Assembly: GCA_023459215.1 (NCBI GenBank)
Contig: JAEWVF010000111.1
Span: forward strand, 1-64,000
DNA length: 64,000 bases
Reading direction: 5' to 3'
Source of the DNA: Chloroflexota bacterium
GTDB taxonomy: Bacteria > Chloroflexota > Anaerolineae > Anaerolineales > Villigracilaceae
This document shows positions 14,629-22,015 of the stretch, piece by piece. The translations under genes and the position numbers were made by a program. The notes beneath the pieces were generated by a model, which saw nothing but the letters and a program-made list of their open reading frames with translations, had not been told where the DNA came from and searched no databases. Position 1 is the first letter of the stretch; each line of letters opens with the position of its first letter.

Positions 14629-15771
14629 ATGGTAAAAGCTGCCATGAATCTTAACTGTTCCTCCCAATTTGTTGCAAATTATCAAAAATACATCTTTCAT
14701 GAATACCGCCAGAAGCTCCTGGAGATTTTCTTGAAGGCCTCTGGCTGGATTACGTTATTCCTGCTAATCGTCAATCTTGTGCAATGGTACATCGACCCGA
14801 TTACTCCTTGGCGCGCGCAGAACGTGGTCGCTGACCTGGTGGCGATGGTGTTCCTGTTTGTTTTTTGGTGGGCCAATCGCCAGGGCTGGACGATATTTTC
14901 AGCCTGGGGCATCCTACTGATCGTGATTGGGGTGATCTATCAATCCTATTCGCCGGGACGGCTGACTTCTTCCATTGTGCTGGTGACTCTGCCGATTGTG
15001 CTCTCCAGTTTTTTGATCCGCCCGGCGGCTTCGTTTTTATTCATGGCGGTAACCATTGTTTTTTATCTCATGGCCTATTGGACCAATCCGGGCGAGGTGA
15101 CCATCGATTTATTTGCGTCCCTGGTTTTGCCGGTTTTGGCTGGCGGCTCTTACTATATCTCACTGTTACTGAATCAAACCATCGCGGAACTGGTGGTCGC
15201 CTACGATGAGACCATTCAGGGTTGGGCCACCGCCCTTGAGATGCGCGATTCGGAAACCCAGGGCCACTCGGCGCGGGTTTGCGAGCTAACCATTGCCCTG
15301 GCGCGCAGGATGAACGTCCCCGAACGCGAGTTGATTCACCTACGCCGGGGTGTGTTACTGCACGACATCGGCAAGATGGCTATCCCCGATGCGATTTTGC
15401 ACAAGCCTGGCCCGCTTACGCAAGAAGAATGGCAGGTGATGCGTCGGCACCCTGAATATGCGCGCACCTACCTGATCAAAGTGCCTTTTCTTGGCCCGGC
15501 CCTGGACATTCCCTACTTTCACCACGAGCGCTGGGATGGCAGCGGCTATCCCAATGGTCTGGTTGGCGAGAATATCCCGTTTTATGCGCGGCTTTTTGCC
15601 GTGGTCGATGTCTGGGATGCCCTGACCTCCGACCGCCCTTATCGCGGGGCCTGGCCGCCAGAAAAAACCCTGGCCTATTTGCAGGCTGAATCCGGGAAAC
15701 AATTCGACCCCAGGGTTGTTTCCGCGTTTATCGAAATGCTTCAAACCCCATCCCCTTCACCCGCGGAGTAA
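14629..15771 (+). CDS. Membrane-bound HD-GYP domain protein
   Basis: This protein of 380 residues has about six membrane helices between residues 30 and 185 (for example SGWITLFLLIVNLVQWYI and SAWGILLIVIGVIYQSY). A C-terminal HD-GYP domain follows from about 205, with GHSARV, LLHDIGKMAIPDAIL, HHERWDGSGYP and the GYP-type signature. HD-GYP domains bind two or three metals and usually hydrolyse cyclic-di-GMP. The N-terminal part is an unnamed membrane sensor. I chose ATG 14629 because a promoter -10 covers the ATG at 14602; ATG 14644 is equally possible and neither has a good ribosome site. The PhzF gene follows 4 bases after the stop. Confidence 0.83.
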   Translation: MVKAAMNLNCSSQFVANYQKYIFHEYRQKLLEIFLKASGWITLFLLIVNLVQWYIDPITPWRAQNVVADLVAMVFLFVFWWANRQGWTIFSAWGILLIVIGVIYQSYSPGRLTSSIVLVTLPIVLSSFLIRPAASFLFMAVTIVFYLMAYWTNPGEVTIDLFASLVLPVLAGGSYYISLLLNQTIAELVVAYDETIQGWATALEMRDSETQGHSARVCELTIALARRMNVPERELIHLRRGVLLHDIGKMAIPDAILHKPGPLTQEEWQVMRRHPEYARTYLIKVPFLGPALDIPYFHHERWDGSGYPNGLVGENIPFYARLFAVVDVWDALTSDRPYRGAWPPEKTLAYLQAESGKQFDPRVVSAFIEMLQTPSPSPAE

Positions 15772-15775
15772 ATTC

Positions 15776-16660
15776 ATGCCCACCTATCCTTTTATGCAAG
15801 TCGACGCCTTCACCGACCGCCCCCTGGGCGGCAATCCGTGCGCCATCGTTTTCGATTGCGCCGAACTGCCTGCCGAAACCATGCTGGCGATTGCCCGCGA
15901 AATGAACCTGAGCGAAACCGCTTTCGTCTGGCAGAAGCCGGATGGACATTTCCGCGCCCGTTACTTCACCCCGGCAGAAGAAATCCCCCTGGCCGGGCAC
16001 CCGACCATCGCCACGGTTTTTGCCCTGGTCGAAACCGGGCGGCTCAAAGTCGATGCCTATCTCAAAATCCCGCTGGAATTGCGCGACGGCCCCATCGATG
16101 TTGAAATCTTTGCCAGCGCCGGCCGGGTCGAGCGGGTGGTGATGAGTCAGCGCAAACCCCAATTCCTGCGGATTTATTCTCCCGAGGAGGCGCTGCCCGC
16201 CTTTGGGCTGTCCGCCGCCGACTTGCTCCCCGGAGCCTGTATCCAGACCGTCAGCACCGGCACGCCCCAGCTTTTCATCCCGCTCAAAAACCTTGAAAGC
16301 CTGCGCCGTTCGCAGGTCGATATGCAAAAGTTTGCCGCATTGCGCCAGGCCGGTGACTTTTTCAGCGTACACCCGTTTTGCCTGCAAGGCCTCGAGCGCG
16401 GACAGACTTTCGCCCGCCACTTTGCCCTGTTGCCGGATATCGCCGAAGACCCGTTTACCGGTTCGGCGACCGGCGGCATGGCGGCTTATCTCTGGCATTA
16501 TGGCCTGATCGAGTCGCCGACCTTCATTGCCGAGCAGGGACACTGGATGCAGCGTCCCGGCCTGGGTTTTGTCGAGGTGGTTGGCGCGCGCGAGAATATC
16601 GAAACGGTCAAAGTCGGCGGCGGGGCGGTGGCAGTTTTGCGCGGTGAATTGAGTTTGTAA
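15776..16660 (+). CDS. PhzF family isomerase-like protein
   Basis: This 294-residue protein is a full-length PhzF-fold protein (two diaminopimelate-epimerase-like halves). MQVDAFTDRPLGGNPCAIVF opens the first half, and the catalytic glutamate is E47 in LSETAFV. EIPLAGHPTIAT and DPFTGSATGGMAAYLW are the two signature loops. Known members include the phenazine enzyme PhzF and many uncharacterised isomerases; no phenazine genes are present here, so the substrate is unknown. GGAG, which overlaps the end of the HD-GYP gene, lies 7 bases upstream of the ATG, so the two genes are probably co-transcribed. Confidence 0.85.
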   Translation: MPTYPFMQVDAFTDRPLGGNPCAIVFDCAELPAETMLAIAREMNLSETAFVWQKPDGHFRARYFTPAEEIPLAGHPTIATVFALVETGRLKVDAYLKIPLELRDGPIDVEIFASAGRVERVVMSQRKPQFLRIYSPEEALPAFGLSAADLLPGACIQTVSTGTPQLFIPLKNLESLRRSQVDMQKFAALRQAGDFFSVHPFCLQGLERGQTFARHFALLPDIAEDPFTGSATGGMAAYLWHYGLIESPTFIAEQGHWMQRPGLGFVEVVGARENIETVKVGGGAVAVLRGELSL

Positions 16661-16671
16661 TTCTTTCCGGG

Positions 16672-16699
16672 TTGAATTTCGCCAAAAACAGTCTAAAAT
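16672..16699 (+). promoter_or_regulatory. Promoter upstream of the zinc-ribbon/NHL gene
   Basis: TTGAAT (16672-16677), a 16-base spacer, then TAAAAT (16694-16699), which lies 30 bases before the ATG. Confidence 0.5.
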
Positions 16700-16729
16700 G
16701 GTAGTATTGGTAAATCGAGGAGAGAGAAA

Positions 16730-18118
16730 ATGTCCCAAACATTCAATTGCCCAAATTGTGGCGCGCCGCTTGATTATCAGGGCAGCGACCCGATCATCCG
16801 CTGCCCCTATTGCAGCAGCTCGGTGATTGTCCCAGAGAATTTACGCGCCAAACCGTCTTTTTCATCCAAGCCCGGCAATTTTACTTTGAGCGGCGTCGGC
16901 GACATGGGGAATCTAATCAACCAGGCCCGGCGCATCAAGGAGGTCAAAGACCTGGCTGAATCTGGCGAATTTGACAGGGCGGTGGAAATCTACCGCGAAA
17001 TCACCGGCAGCGACGAGTTTTCGGCGCGCCAGGCGGTTGGCCGGCTTTCGGCGGGCCAGCCGATTACCCTGTCGGGTTTGAGCGCGGCGAACGTGGCGGC
17101 AACCTCGCCGGGGATTCACATCCAAACCCTGGATGCGAAATCGTCCCAGCAGGTCGGGCGTTGGGTTGGCTGCCTGGTGACCATCCTGGTGCTGGGCATC
17201 CTGGCCGGTGTGCTGGTCCCGGTCGGTTTTGCCGTGGCGGGCATGTTTGCCTCGTTTGGCCAGGCGGGAATTGAGTTGCCTGGTGAACTTCCTGCGGTGG
17301 ATGTGCCAATCTTTGGCGGTTACGCCGACCAGGAACTGACTTTTGGCGGCGAGGGCAGCGGACCGGGCCTGTTCGGCGATGTGCGCGCGATTGGGGTTAA
17401 CCCGGCCAATGGCCAGATTTATGCCGCCAATTATGACGATGGCCGTGTGCAGGTTTTCGATGCTCAGGGAAAATTCGTCACCCAGTGGATCATCCCTGAG
17501 GAAGTTTCCGATCCGTATTTTGGCGACCTGGCCGTTGGCCGGGACGGGACTGTATTTGTGCCGGTTTTCGGCAAAATCCTGAAATTCGATGCGACTGGCG
17601 CGCCTTTGGGCGCGATCGAGAATCCTGACTATCGTTTCGAGGACATCGACCTGGCCCCCGACGGATCGTTGGTGACGATTGCCAATGGCGAGGATATTGT
17701 CTGGCTTTCGCCCGATGGGCAGGTGACTCAGGTGGTTGAAGATGCGGTTTCGACCGTTTCGGACGATTCAGAACTGAATGCAAAGATTGCGGTCGATGGC
17801 AATGGCAGCGTATACGTGCTGGGAACCTTTAATTCGGCTGTTTTCATCTTTGACTCGAGCGGCAAATTCAGCAATCGTTTCGGCAGCGACGGCGACGAAA
17901 CCGGCCAGTTCCGCGCCCCGCAGGCCATCGAAGTGGATGGCCAGGGCCGCATTTTTGTCAGCGATTTCAAGGGAGTTCAGGTTTTTGGCAACGACGGGCG
18001 CTATATTGACGTAATTAAAGTGCAATATGTGGCTTATAACCTGGCTTTTGACGACCAGGGCAAGCTTTACCTGACCACCAACCAGAAAATGGTTGAAAAA
18101 TACAGCATAAAGGAATAA
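16730..18118 (+). CDS. Zinc-ribbon membrane protein with NHL-like beta-propeller repeats
   Basis: This 462-residue protein has three parts. An N-terminal zinc ribbon has C7, C10, C25 and C28 (CPNCGAP and RCPYCSS). A helical middle (60-110) precedes one strong membrane helix (about 147-175, CLVTILVLGILAGVLVPVGFAV). The C-terminal part from about 205 has NHL-like repeats (GLFGDVRAIGVNPANGQIYAAN, then GQFRAPQAIEVDGQGRIFVSD), which usually form a ligand-binding propeller. The topology implies a cytoplasmic ribbon and an external propeller. GGAGAG lies 6 bases upstream of the start. It is followed 3 bases later by a second zinc-ribbon membrane protein. No enzymatic motif is seen; function is unknown. 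Confidence 0.72.
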   Translation: MSQTFNCPNCGAPLDYQGSDPIIRCPYCSSSVIVPENLRAKPSFSSKPGNFTLSGVGDMGNLINQARRIKEVKDLAESGEFDRAVEIYREITGSDEFSARQAVGRLSAGQPITLSGLSAANVAATSPGIHIQTLDAKSSQQVGRWVGCLVTILVLGILAGVLVPVGFAVAGMFASFGQAGIELPGELPAVDVPIFGGYADQELTFGGEGSGPGLFGDVRAIGVNPANGQIYAANYDDGRVQVFDAQGKFVTQWIIPEEVSDPYFGDLAVGRDGTVFVPVFGKILKFDATGAPLGAIENPDYRFEDIDLAPDGSLVTIANGEDIVWLSPDGQVTQVVEDAVSTVSDDSELNAKIAVDGNGSVYVLGTFNSAVFIFDSSGKFSNRFGSDGDETGQFRAPQAIEVDGQGRIFVSDFKGVQVFGNDGRYIDVIKVQYVAYNLAFDDQGKLYLTTNQKMVEKYSIKE

Positions 18119-18121
18119 CAC

Positions 18122-18640
18122 ATGGCTCAAATCCCCTGTCCAGCTTGTGGCGCTTCAATTGAAGAGACCGAACGCGCCTGTCCGTATTGCGGCGCAGCCC
18201 AGAGCGCCGATCCGCGTAATGCCCCAACGATGATGGCTTCCGCCCCGCCTTTACCGCGCTTCCCCAGCAGCGCTGCCGCGATGGATGAGATCAAGAGCCT
18301 GCTGCGCGCCGGGAACAAGGTGGCTGCTGTCCAGGTTCATCGCGAGTATTTTGGCCTGGGGCTGAAAGAATCCAAGGATGCTGTCGAGGCCATCGAAAGC
18401 GACTTGAAACCGATCGCGCCGCCTCCCGTCCGGCCTGTGGACGATGAGCCTCCGGCTTTTGCCCGACCCGAAGCGCCCGCGGTTGCGCCCGCCGCGGCTT
18501 CGTTCGATGCCCCGCAGCAGCCCCCGGCTTGGCGCAATTGGGCGATTGGCTGCAGCGTGGCCTTTGTCCTGTTCTGCTGCCTGTGTGTGGTGCTGCCGGC
18601 TATTTTATTCATGGCGTCTGGCGGTGAGTTCGGCGGATAA
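18122..18640 (+). CDS. Zinc-ribbon membrane protein with an L7/L12 C-terminal-like segment
   Basis: A 172-residue protein in an evident operon with the preceding gene (3-base gap). The zinc ribbon uses C6, C9, C20 and C23 (CPACGAS, CPYCGAA). Residues 54-92 (MDEIKSLLRAGNKVAAVQVH, then LGLKESKDAVEAIE) resemble the C-terminal domain of ribosomal protein L7/L12, whose hallmark is GLGLKEAKDLVE. A Pro/Ala-rich linker leads to a cysteine-containing membrane helix (about 143-166, CSVAFVLFCCLCVVLPAILF). The L7/L12 fold may serve as a protein-docking module here. This is inferred from a short motif only. Confidence 0.65.
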   Translation: MAQIPCPACGASIEETERACPYCGAAQSADPRNAPTMMASAPPLPRFPSSAAAMDEIKSLLRAGNKVAAVQVHREYFGLGLKESKDAVEAIESDLKPIAPPPVRPVDDEPPAFARPEAPAVAPAAASFDAPQQPPAWRNWAIGCSVAFVLFCCLCVVLPAILFMASGGEFGG

Positions 18641-18656
18641 CGATCCCGCGCATCGC

Positions 18657-18698
18657 AAAATCCCCGTCCGGTTTTTGTAGACCGAACGGGGATTTTTT
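18657..18698. terminator. Bidirectional terminator
   Basis: AATCCCCGT (18659-18667) pairs with ACGGGGATT, and CGGT pairs with ACCG, around the loop 18673-18680. T runs flank both sides. It separates convergent genes. Confidence 0.85.
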
Positions 18699-18703
18699 GT
18701 TTT

Positions 18704-19624
18704 TCAGGCCGCCGCTTTTTCCATCAGGGCCAGGATTTCGAGCGGCGCGCTCTTACTCTCGTCCCGGCGCATCTGGATGGCGTCCTGGGTACATTGACCG
18801 ACACATACCCCACAACCCATGCACTGCTCACGGTCGACCTGGCTGATGCCCTCGGGCGAGGAAATGGCGTCGAACTGGCAGGCGGATTCGCAGGCGCCGC
18901 AGGCGATACATACCTCCTGGCCGATTTCTGCCACAAAGCCGGATGAAGCCAGCATCGGTGTCCCGTTCTTGTGGGCTTGCATCGCCCCGCAGCAACAGGC
19001 GCAACAGTTGCAGATGGCGTAGAAGCGTCCCAGCATGGCATCTTTAAAAAAGGCATGATGGACATGCCCGCGCTCATCTTCGGCTTGCAGGATGTTGACC
19101 GCTTCGCTCGGGCTGATCCAGCGCGCTTTGCTGGGGTTATGCTCCATGATGAAACTGGCAAATGGTTCGCCTATCACCAGGCATACATCCAGCGGCAGGC
19201 ACGGATTTGGCTTGGCGCTGCGGCAGGGGCATTCCAGGGCGACGATGTGTTCCGGGTTTTTTAGCACCAGCGAGCGGGCGCGTTTGTAGGGAATCACTTG
19301 CTCGAGATCGGGGATGTTGATATCTTCGTGAATCTGTACCAGTTGTTTTGCGGTTTGCAGGGGGATGGCTTTGCCGTGATAGGTATCAGCCAGGCTGACA
19401 TACTTTTCGGGTTCCTGCCGGTTTTTCTGCTCGAGCAGTTTTCCCAACCAGCCTGCCAACGGAGCAAAATATTTCGCCAGCGGATGGCGACCGGTGCCCA
19501 GGGCGATATAGAAATGAGTCCAGCGGCTATAGAAATAGCCGTGCAGGGCATCGAACCATGTCATGTTGGGGGTTTTGCGGGCTTCGGCAAAGAACTGCCT
19601 GGCAGACGGCTTGAGGATACCCAT
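18704..19624 (-). CDS. Ferredoxin-type 4Fe-4S protein with an extra cysteine cluster
   Basis: This 306-residue protein has a C-terminal bacterial ferredoxin-like domain with two 4Fe-4S motifs, CIACGACESACQ and CMGCGVCVGQC. The usual proline after the fourth cysteine is replaced in both. Upstream are two further cysteine groups, LECPCRSAKPNPCLPLDVC and NCCACCCGAMQ, which may bind another cluster. The N-terminal 100 residues lack cysteines and contain aromatic helices (WFDALHGYFYSRWTHFY). There is no signal peptide. AGGAG lies 6 bases upstream of the ATG at 19624, which decides the start over one 54 bases upstream. The redox partner is unknown, and no oxidoreductase subunit is adjacent. Confidence 0.8.
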   Translation of the reverse strand: MGILKPSARQFFAEARKTPNMTWFDALHGYFYSRWTHFYIALGTGRHPLAKYFAPLAGWLGKLLEQKNRQEPEKYVSLADTYHGKAIPLQTAKQLVQIHEDINIPDLEQVIPYKRARSLVLKNPEHIVALECPCRSAKPNPCLPLDVCLVIGEPFASFIMEHNPSKARWISPSEAVNILQAEDERGHVHHAFFKDAMLGRFYAICNCCACCCGAMQAHKNGTPMLASSGFVAEIGQEVCIACGACESACQFDAISSPEGISQVDREQCMGCGVCVGQCTQDAIQMRRDESKSAPLEILALMEKAAA

Positions 19625-19719
19625 AAGATTCTCCTGAAAAATTTTTCTCAGGTTAATCCAGATTGGCGCGCCTGGCAACTGCCATCCATCCCGGCTTGGC
19701 AGACATTTATCCTTGTCTA

Positions 19720-21147
19720 TCAGGGGGTCAGTTCGGAAGGAGTGAAGCAGGGCTGGTAATCGTTGCCGACTACCAGGATGTAATCGACCGGGCTGGCGCT
19801 GTCGGGCGCGGCGGCCAGCGAGCTTTCGGGCAGTCCCAAAACGGCCAGCAGGCTGGATGCGCGCTGGTAATCCTGGTCATCGCTCAGATCGTACAGGATC
19901 GTGGCAGCGTACTGGCGGTGATCCGCTTCGCCGAAGGATGTTTCGTAACCGGCGTAGTTCAGGCGTTCGGCGGCCAGGGTTTCCCAACCGTCGTTGTAGG
20001 AGCCGTTGCGCACCTCGACCTTGAAAACCTGGCGTTGCTCCTGGCGGGCCGAGGGCGAAAGCGCTTCAGACAGCATCACCTGGATGGCTTCGGTATTTGG
20101 CAGCAGCACATAGGCCCCGCCGGGTGTGATCCAGGATGTGACCAGGTCGCCGGCCACATAATAACTGCGGATGTCGGCATTGTTGAGTTGGAAAGCCAGC
20201 GGGGCAAGGCTGAGTACATCGCCAATGCCAACATCGGTGCGCAGGGAGGCGCTCACGTCGCTGTATAGCTGCGGCAGGCTGGCCAGGGTGTTGGTGCTCA
20301 GCGTTTGTTTGTAAATCGCGCGCAGCACTTCCTGCTGGCGGCGTCCGCGGTCGAAATCGTTCGATTTTTGACGCGAGCGCGCGTACCACAGCGCCAGGTC
20401 GCCGTCCATGTGGACGATGCCCGGCCCGACCGTGTACAGGCCCCAGTTATCTTCATATTCCGGGTCGTAACTTGGGTCGAGCAAACGCCAATCGGTGTAC
20501 GGGCAGGCAATCGGCAGGTCGACGCCGCCCAGGGTGTCAACAATCTTGCGGAAACCGTCGAAATCGACCATGGCGGTCTGGTTGATGCTCAGACCGAAAT
20601 TGGTCAAGATGGTGTCCTTGAGCAGGCCCGGGCCGCCGCCGGGATATTGGTAGAGTTCCCCGTACTGGTAGGCGGTGTTGATGCGCTGCAAGCCGACGGT
20701 CGGGATGTTGACCCACAGGTCGCGCGGGAAGGAAATTAGCGATACCTGCCCGTCCCTGGGGCGGATGGCGGCCACGACGATGGTGTCGGTGCGATAGGAT
20801 GAGCCGGGGCGCAAATCCGAGCCGAGCAACAGGTAAACCAGCGACTCGGGCGCGTCCAGCAGGGGCGCAGGCGTCTCGATCACCGCCAGGGTCGGCTGGA
20901 TCGGGGCGGGCGTTTCGGTGGCGATGGGGGTCAGGGTGGGAATCAGCGCCGGCAGGGTGGCGGTTGCCAGCGGCGCTGGCAGGGTGGCATCGTCCGCGGC
21001 CAGTTGCGGCTGGAAGGGAGTCGGGGTGGCGCTGGCGTTGGCTGGCGCGGTCACGAAGTAATAGGGCGAATAAGCCTGCGGGGGTGGATTCCCGCAGGCT
21101 GTCAGAATCAGGCTAAGTAGGATGGCCCACAAAAAACGGACGCGCAT
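19720..21147 (-). CDS. LytR-CpsA-Psr (LCP) family lipoprotein
   Basis: This 475-residue protein has a lipoprotein signal (LSLILTACGN, lipid on C18), a Pro/Thr-rich linker (residues 40-95) and an LCP domain (about 100-290). The domain contains LLLGSDLRPGSSYRTDTIVVAAI, ISFPRDLWVNIP and DFDRGRRQQEVLRAI, with the usual Arg/Asp pyrophosphate-binding residues. A C-terminal LytR_C-like domain covers about 375-470. LCP proteins transfer lipid-linked glycopolymers to cell-wall acceptors. It is the last gene of a leftward operon after a LysM protein and a GAF/HATPase protein. A lipidated LCP rather than a transmembrane one is less usual. Confidence 0.85.
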   Translation of the reverse strand: MRVRFLWAILLSLILTACGNPPPQAYSPYYFVTAPANASATPTPFQPQLAADDATLPAPLATATLPALIPTLTPIATETPAPIQPTLAVIETPAPLLDAPESLVYLLLGSDLRPGSSYRTDTIVVAAIRPRDGQVSLISFPRDLWVNIPTVGLQRINTAYQYGELYQYPGGGPGLLKDTILTNFGLSINQTAMVDFDGFRKIVDTLGGVDLPIACPYTDWRLLDPSYDPEYEDNWGLYTVGPGIVHMDGDLALWYARSRQKSNDFDRGRRQQEVLRAIYKQTLSTNTLASLPQLYSDVSASLRTDVGIGDVLSLAPLAFQLNNADIRSYYVAGDLVTSWITPGGAYVLLPNTEAIQVMLSEALSPSARQEQRQVFKVEVRNGSYNDGWETLAAERLNYAGYETSFGEADHRQYAATILYDLSDDQDYQRASSLLAVLGLPESSLAAAPDSASPVDYILVVGNDYQPCFTPSELTP

Positions 21148-21186
21148 AGACGAAAATGGAATGTTGCGATTGCCGAATTGGAAAAA

Positions 21187-22014
21187 TTATGGTGAGGTCT
21201 GGGTCGGGCTGGGCGTGTTGGATGGCGCGCTGGTTGGCGTTGGGGTCTGGATGGCCGGAATGCTGGTTGGGCTGGGCGTCTGGGTCTCCGTCGGGACGCT
21301 CGTCTCAGTAATCCCCGTTGTCGAGCTGGCTGTCAGCGTAATGCTGGGTGTAAACGTCTCTGTGATTGGCGTCAACGGCGTAAAAGTTGCGGTGCTGGTG
21401 ACTACATTGGGCACACGCAACTGCTGGCCGGTCAGGATGCCGGTCGCGCCGCCCATGCAGTTGGCTTGTTGCAACTGGGCAACGCTGACCCGATACAGCA
21501 GGCTGATGCGATATAGGGTGTCGCCCGGCTGGACAACGTAGATGATCCAACCGGCGGGCGCGCCACAGGCGATTTGGGTGCTGGTGGGCAGGGGCGGAAC
21601 GTACAGGTAGGAACCGGCGGCCAGTTCGTCGCTGACCAGGCAGTTGGCCTGCTGCAATGCTGCGGCGCTGGTGCGATAGGTCAGGGCGATGGATGCCAGC
21701 GTGTCGTAGGGCTGGATCGAAATGGCTACCCAGCCGGAAGGCGGCAGGCAGGTTGTCGGCGGTGGGGGCAGGGTGTTGCTGGCGGTGGCGGTGATGTCGG
21801 CGGGCAGCGCGCTGGTTGCGGTCAACCCGTCCAGCGGGGCCAACAGTTCAAGGGTGGGATAGGCGCTCTGCAGGGTTGCGCTTGGCGTTGGGCTGGCAAC
21901 CAGGGCCGGGATCAAACCACCTTCGGCCATCGCCAGGGCAAATCCGCCCAGAACCAACCCGACAGATAAAACCCCGAGCAAAAAACCGCCGCCCAGTTGG
22001 CGCCATGCCCCCAT
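21187..22014 (-). CDS. Secreted or anchored protein with two LysM domains
   Basis: This 275-residue protein has an N-terminal hydrophobic segment (about 8-30, GGFLLGVLSVGLVLGGFAL) and two LysM domains, about 92-140 (AISIQPYDTLASIALTYRTS) and 155-200 (YVVQPGDTLYRISLLYRVS). It ends in a Pro/Thr/Ser-rich tail of about 70 residues. LysM domains bind N-acetylglucosamine in peptidoglycan or related polymers. No catalytic domain is present, so it probably binds the cell wall or acts as an adaptor. It lies between the sensor-kinase-like gene (1-base gap) and the LCP gene (39-base gap). Confidence 0.82.
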   Translation of the reverse strand: MGAWRQLGGGFLLGVLSVGLVLGGFALAMAEGGLIPALVASPTPSATLQSAYPTLELLAPLDGLTATSALPADITATASNTLPPPPTTCLPPSGWVAISIQPYDTLASIALTYRTSAAALQQANCLVSDELAAGSYLYVPPLPTSTQIACGAPAGWIIYVVQPGDTLYRISLLYRVSVAQLQQANCMGGATGILTGQQLRVPNVVTSTATFTPLTPITETFTPSITLTASSTTGITETSVPTETQTPSPTSIPAIQTPTPTSAPSNTPSPTQTSP

Positions 22015-22015
22015 T

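Noticed and set aside
15776..16660. Phenazine biosynthesis cluster suggested by PhzF
   Set aside because: No other phz genes are present. PhzF-fold proteins are common outside phenazine producers.
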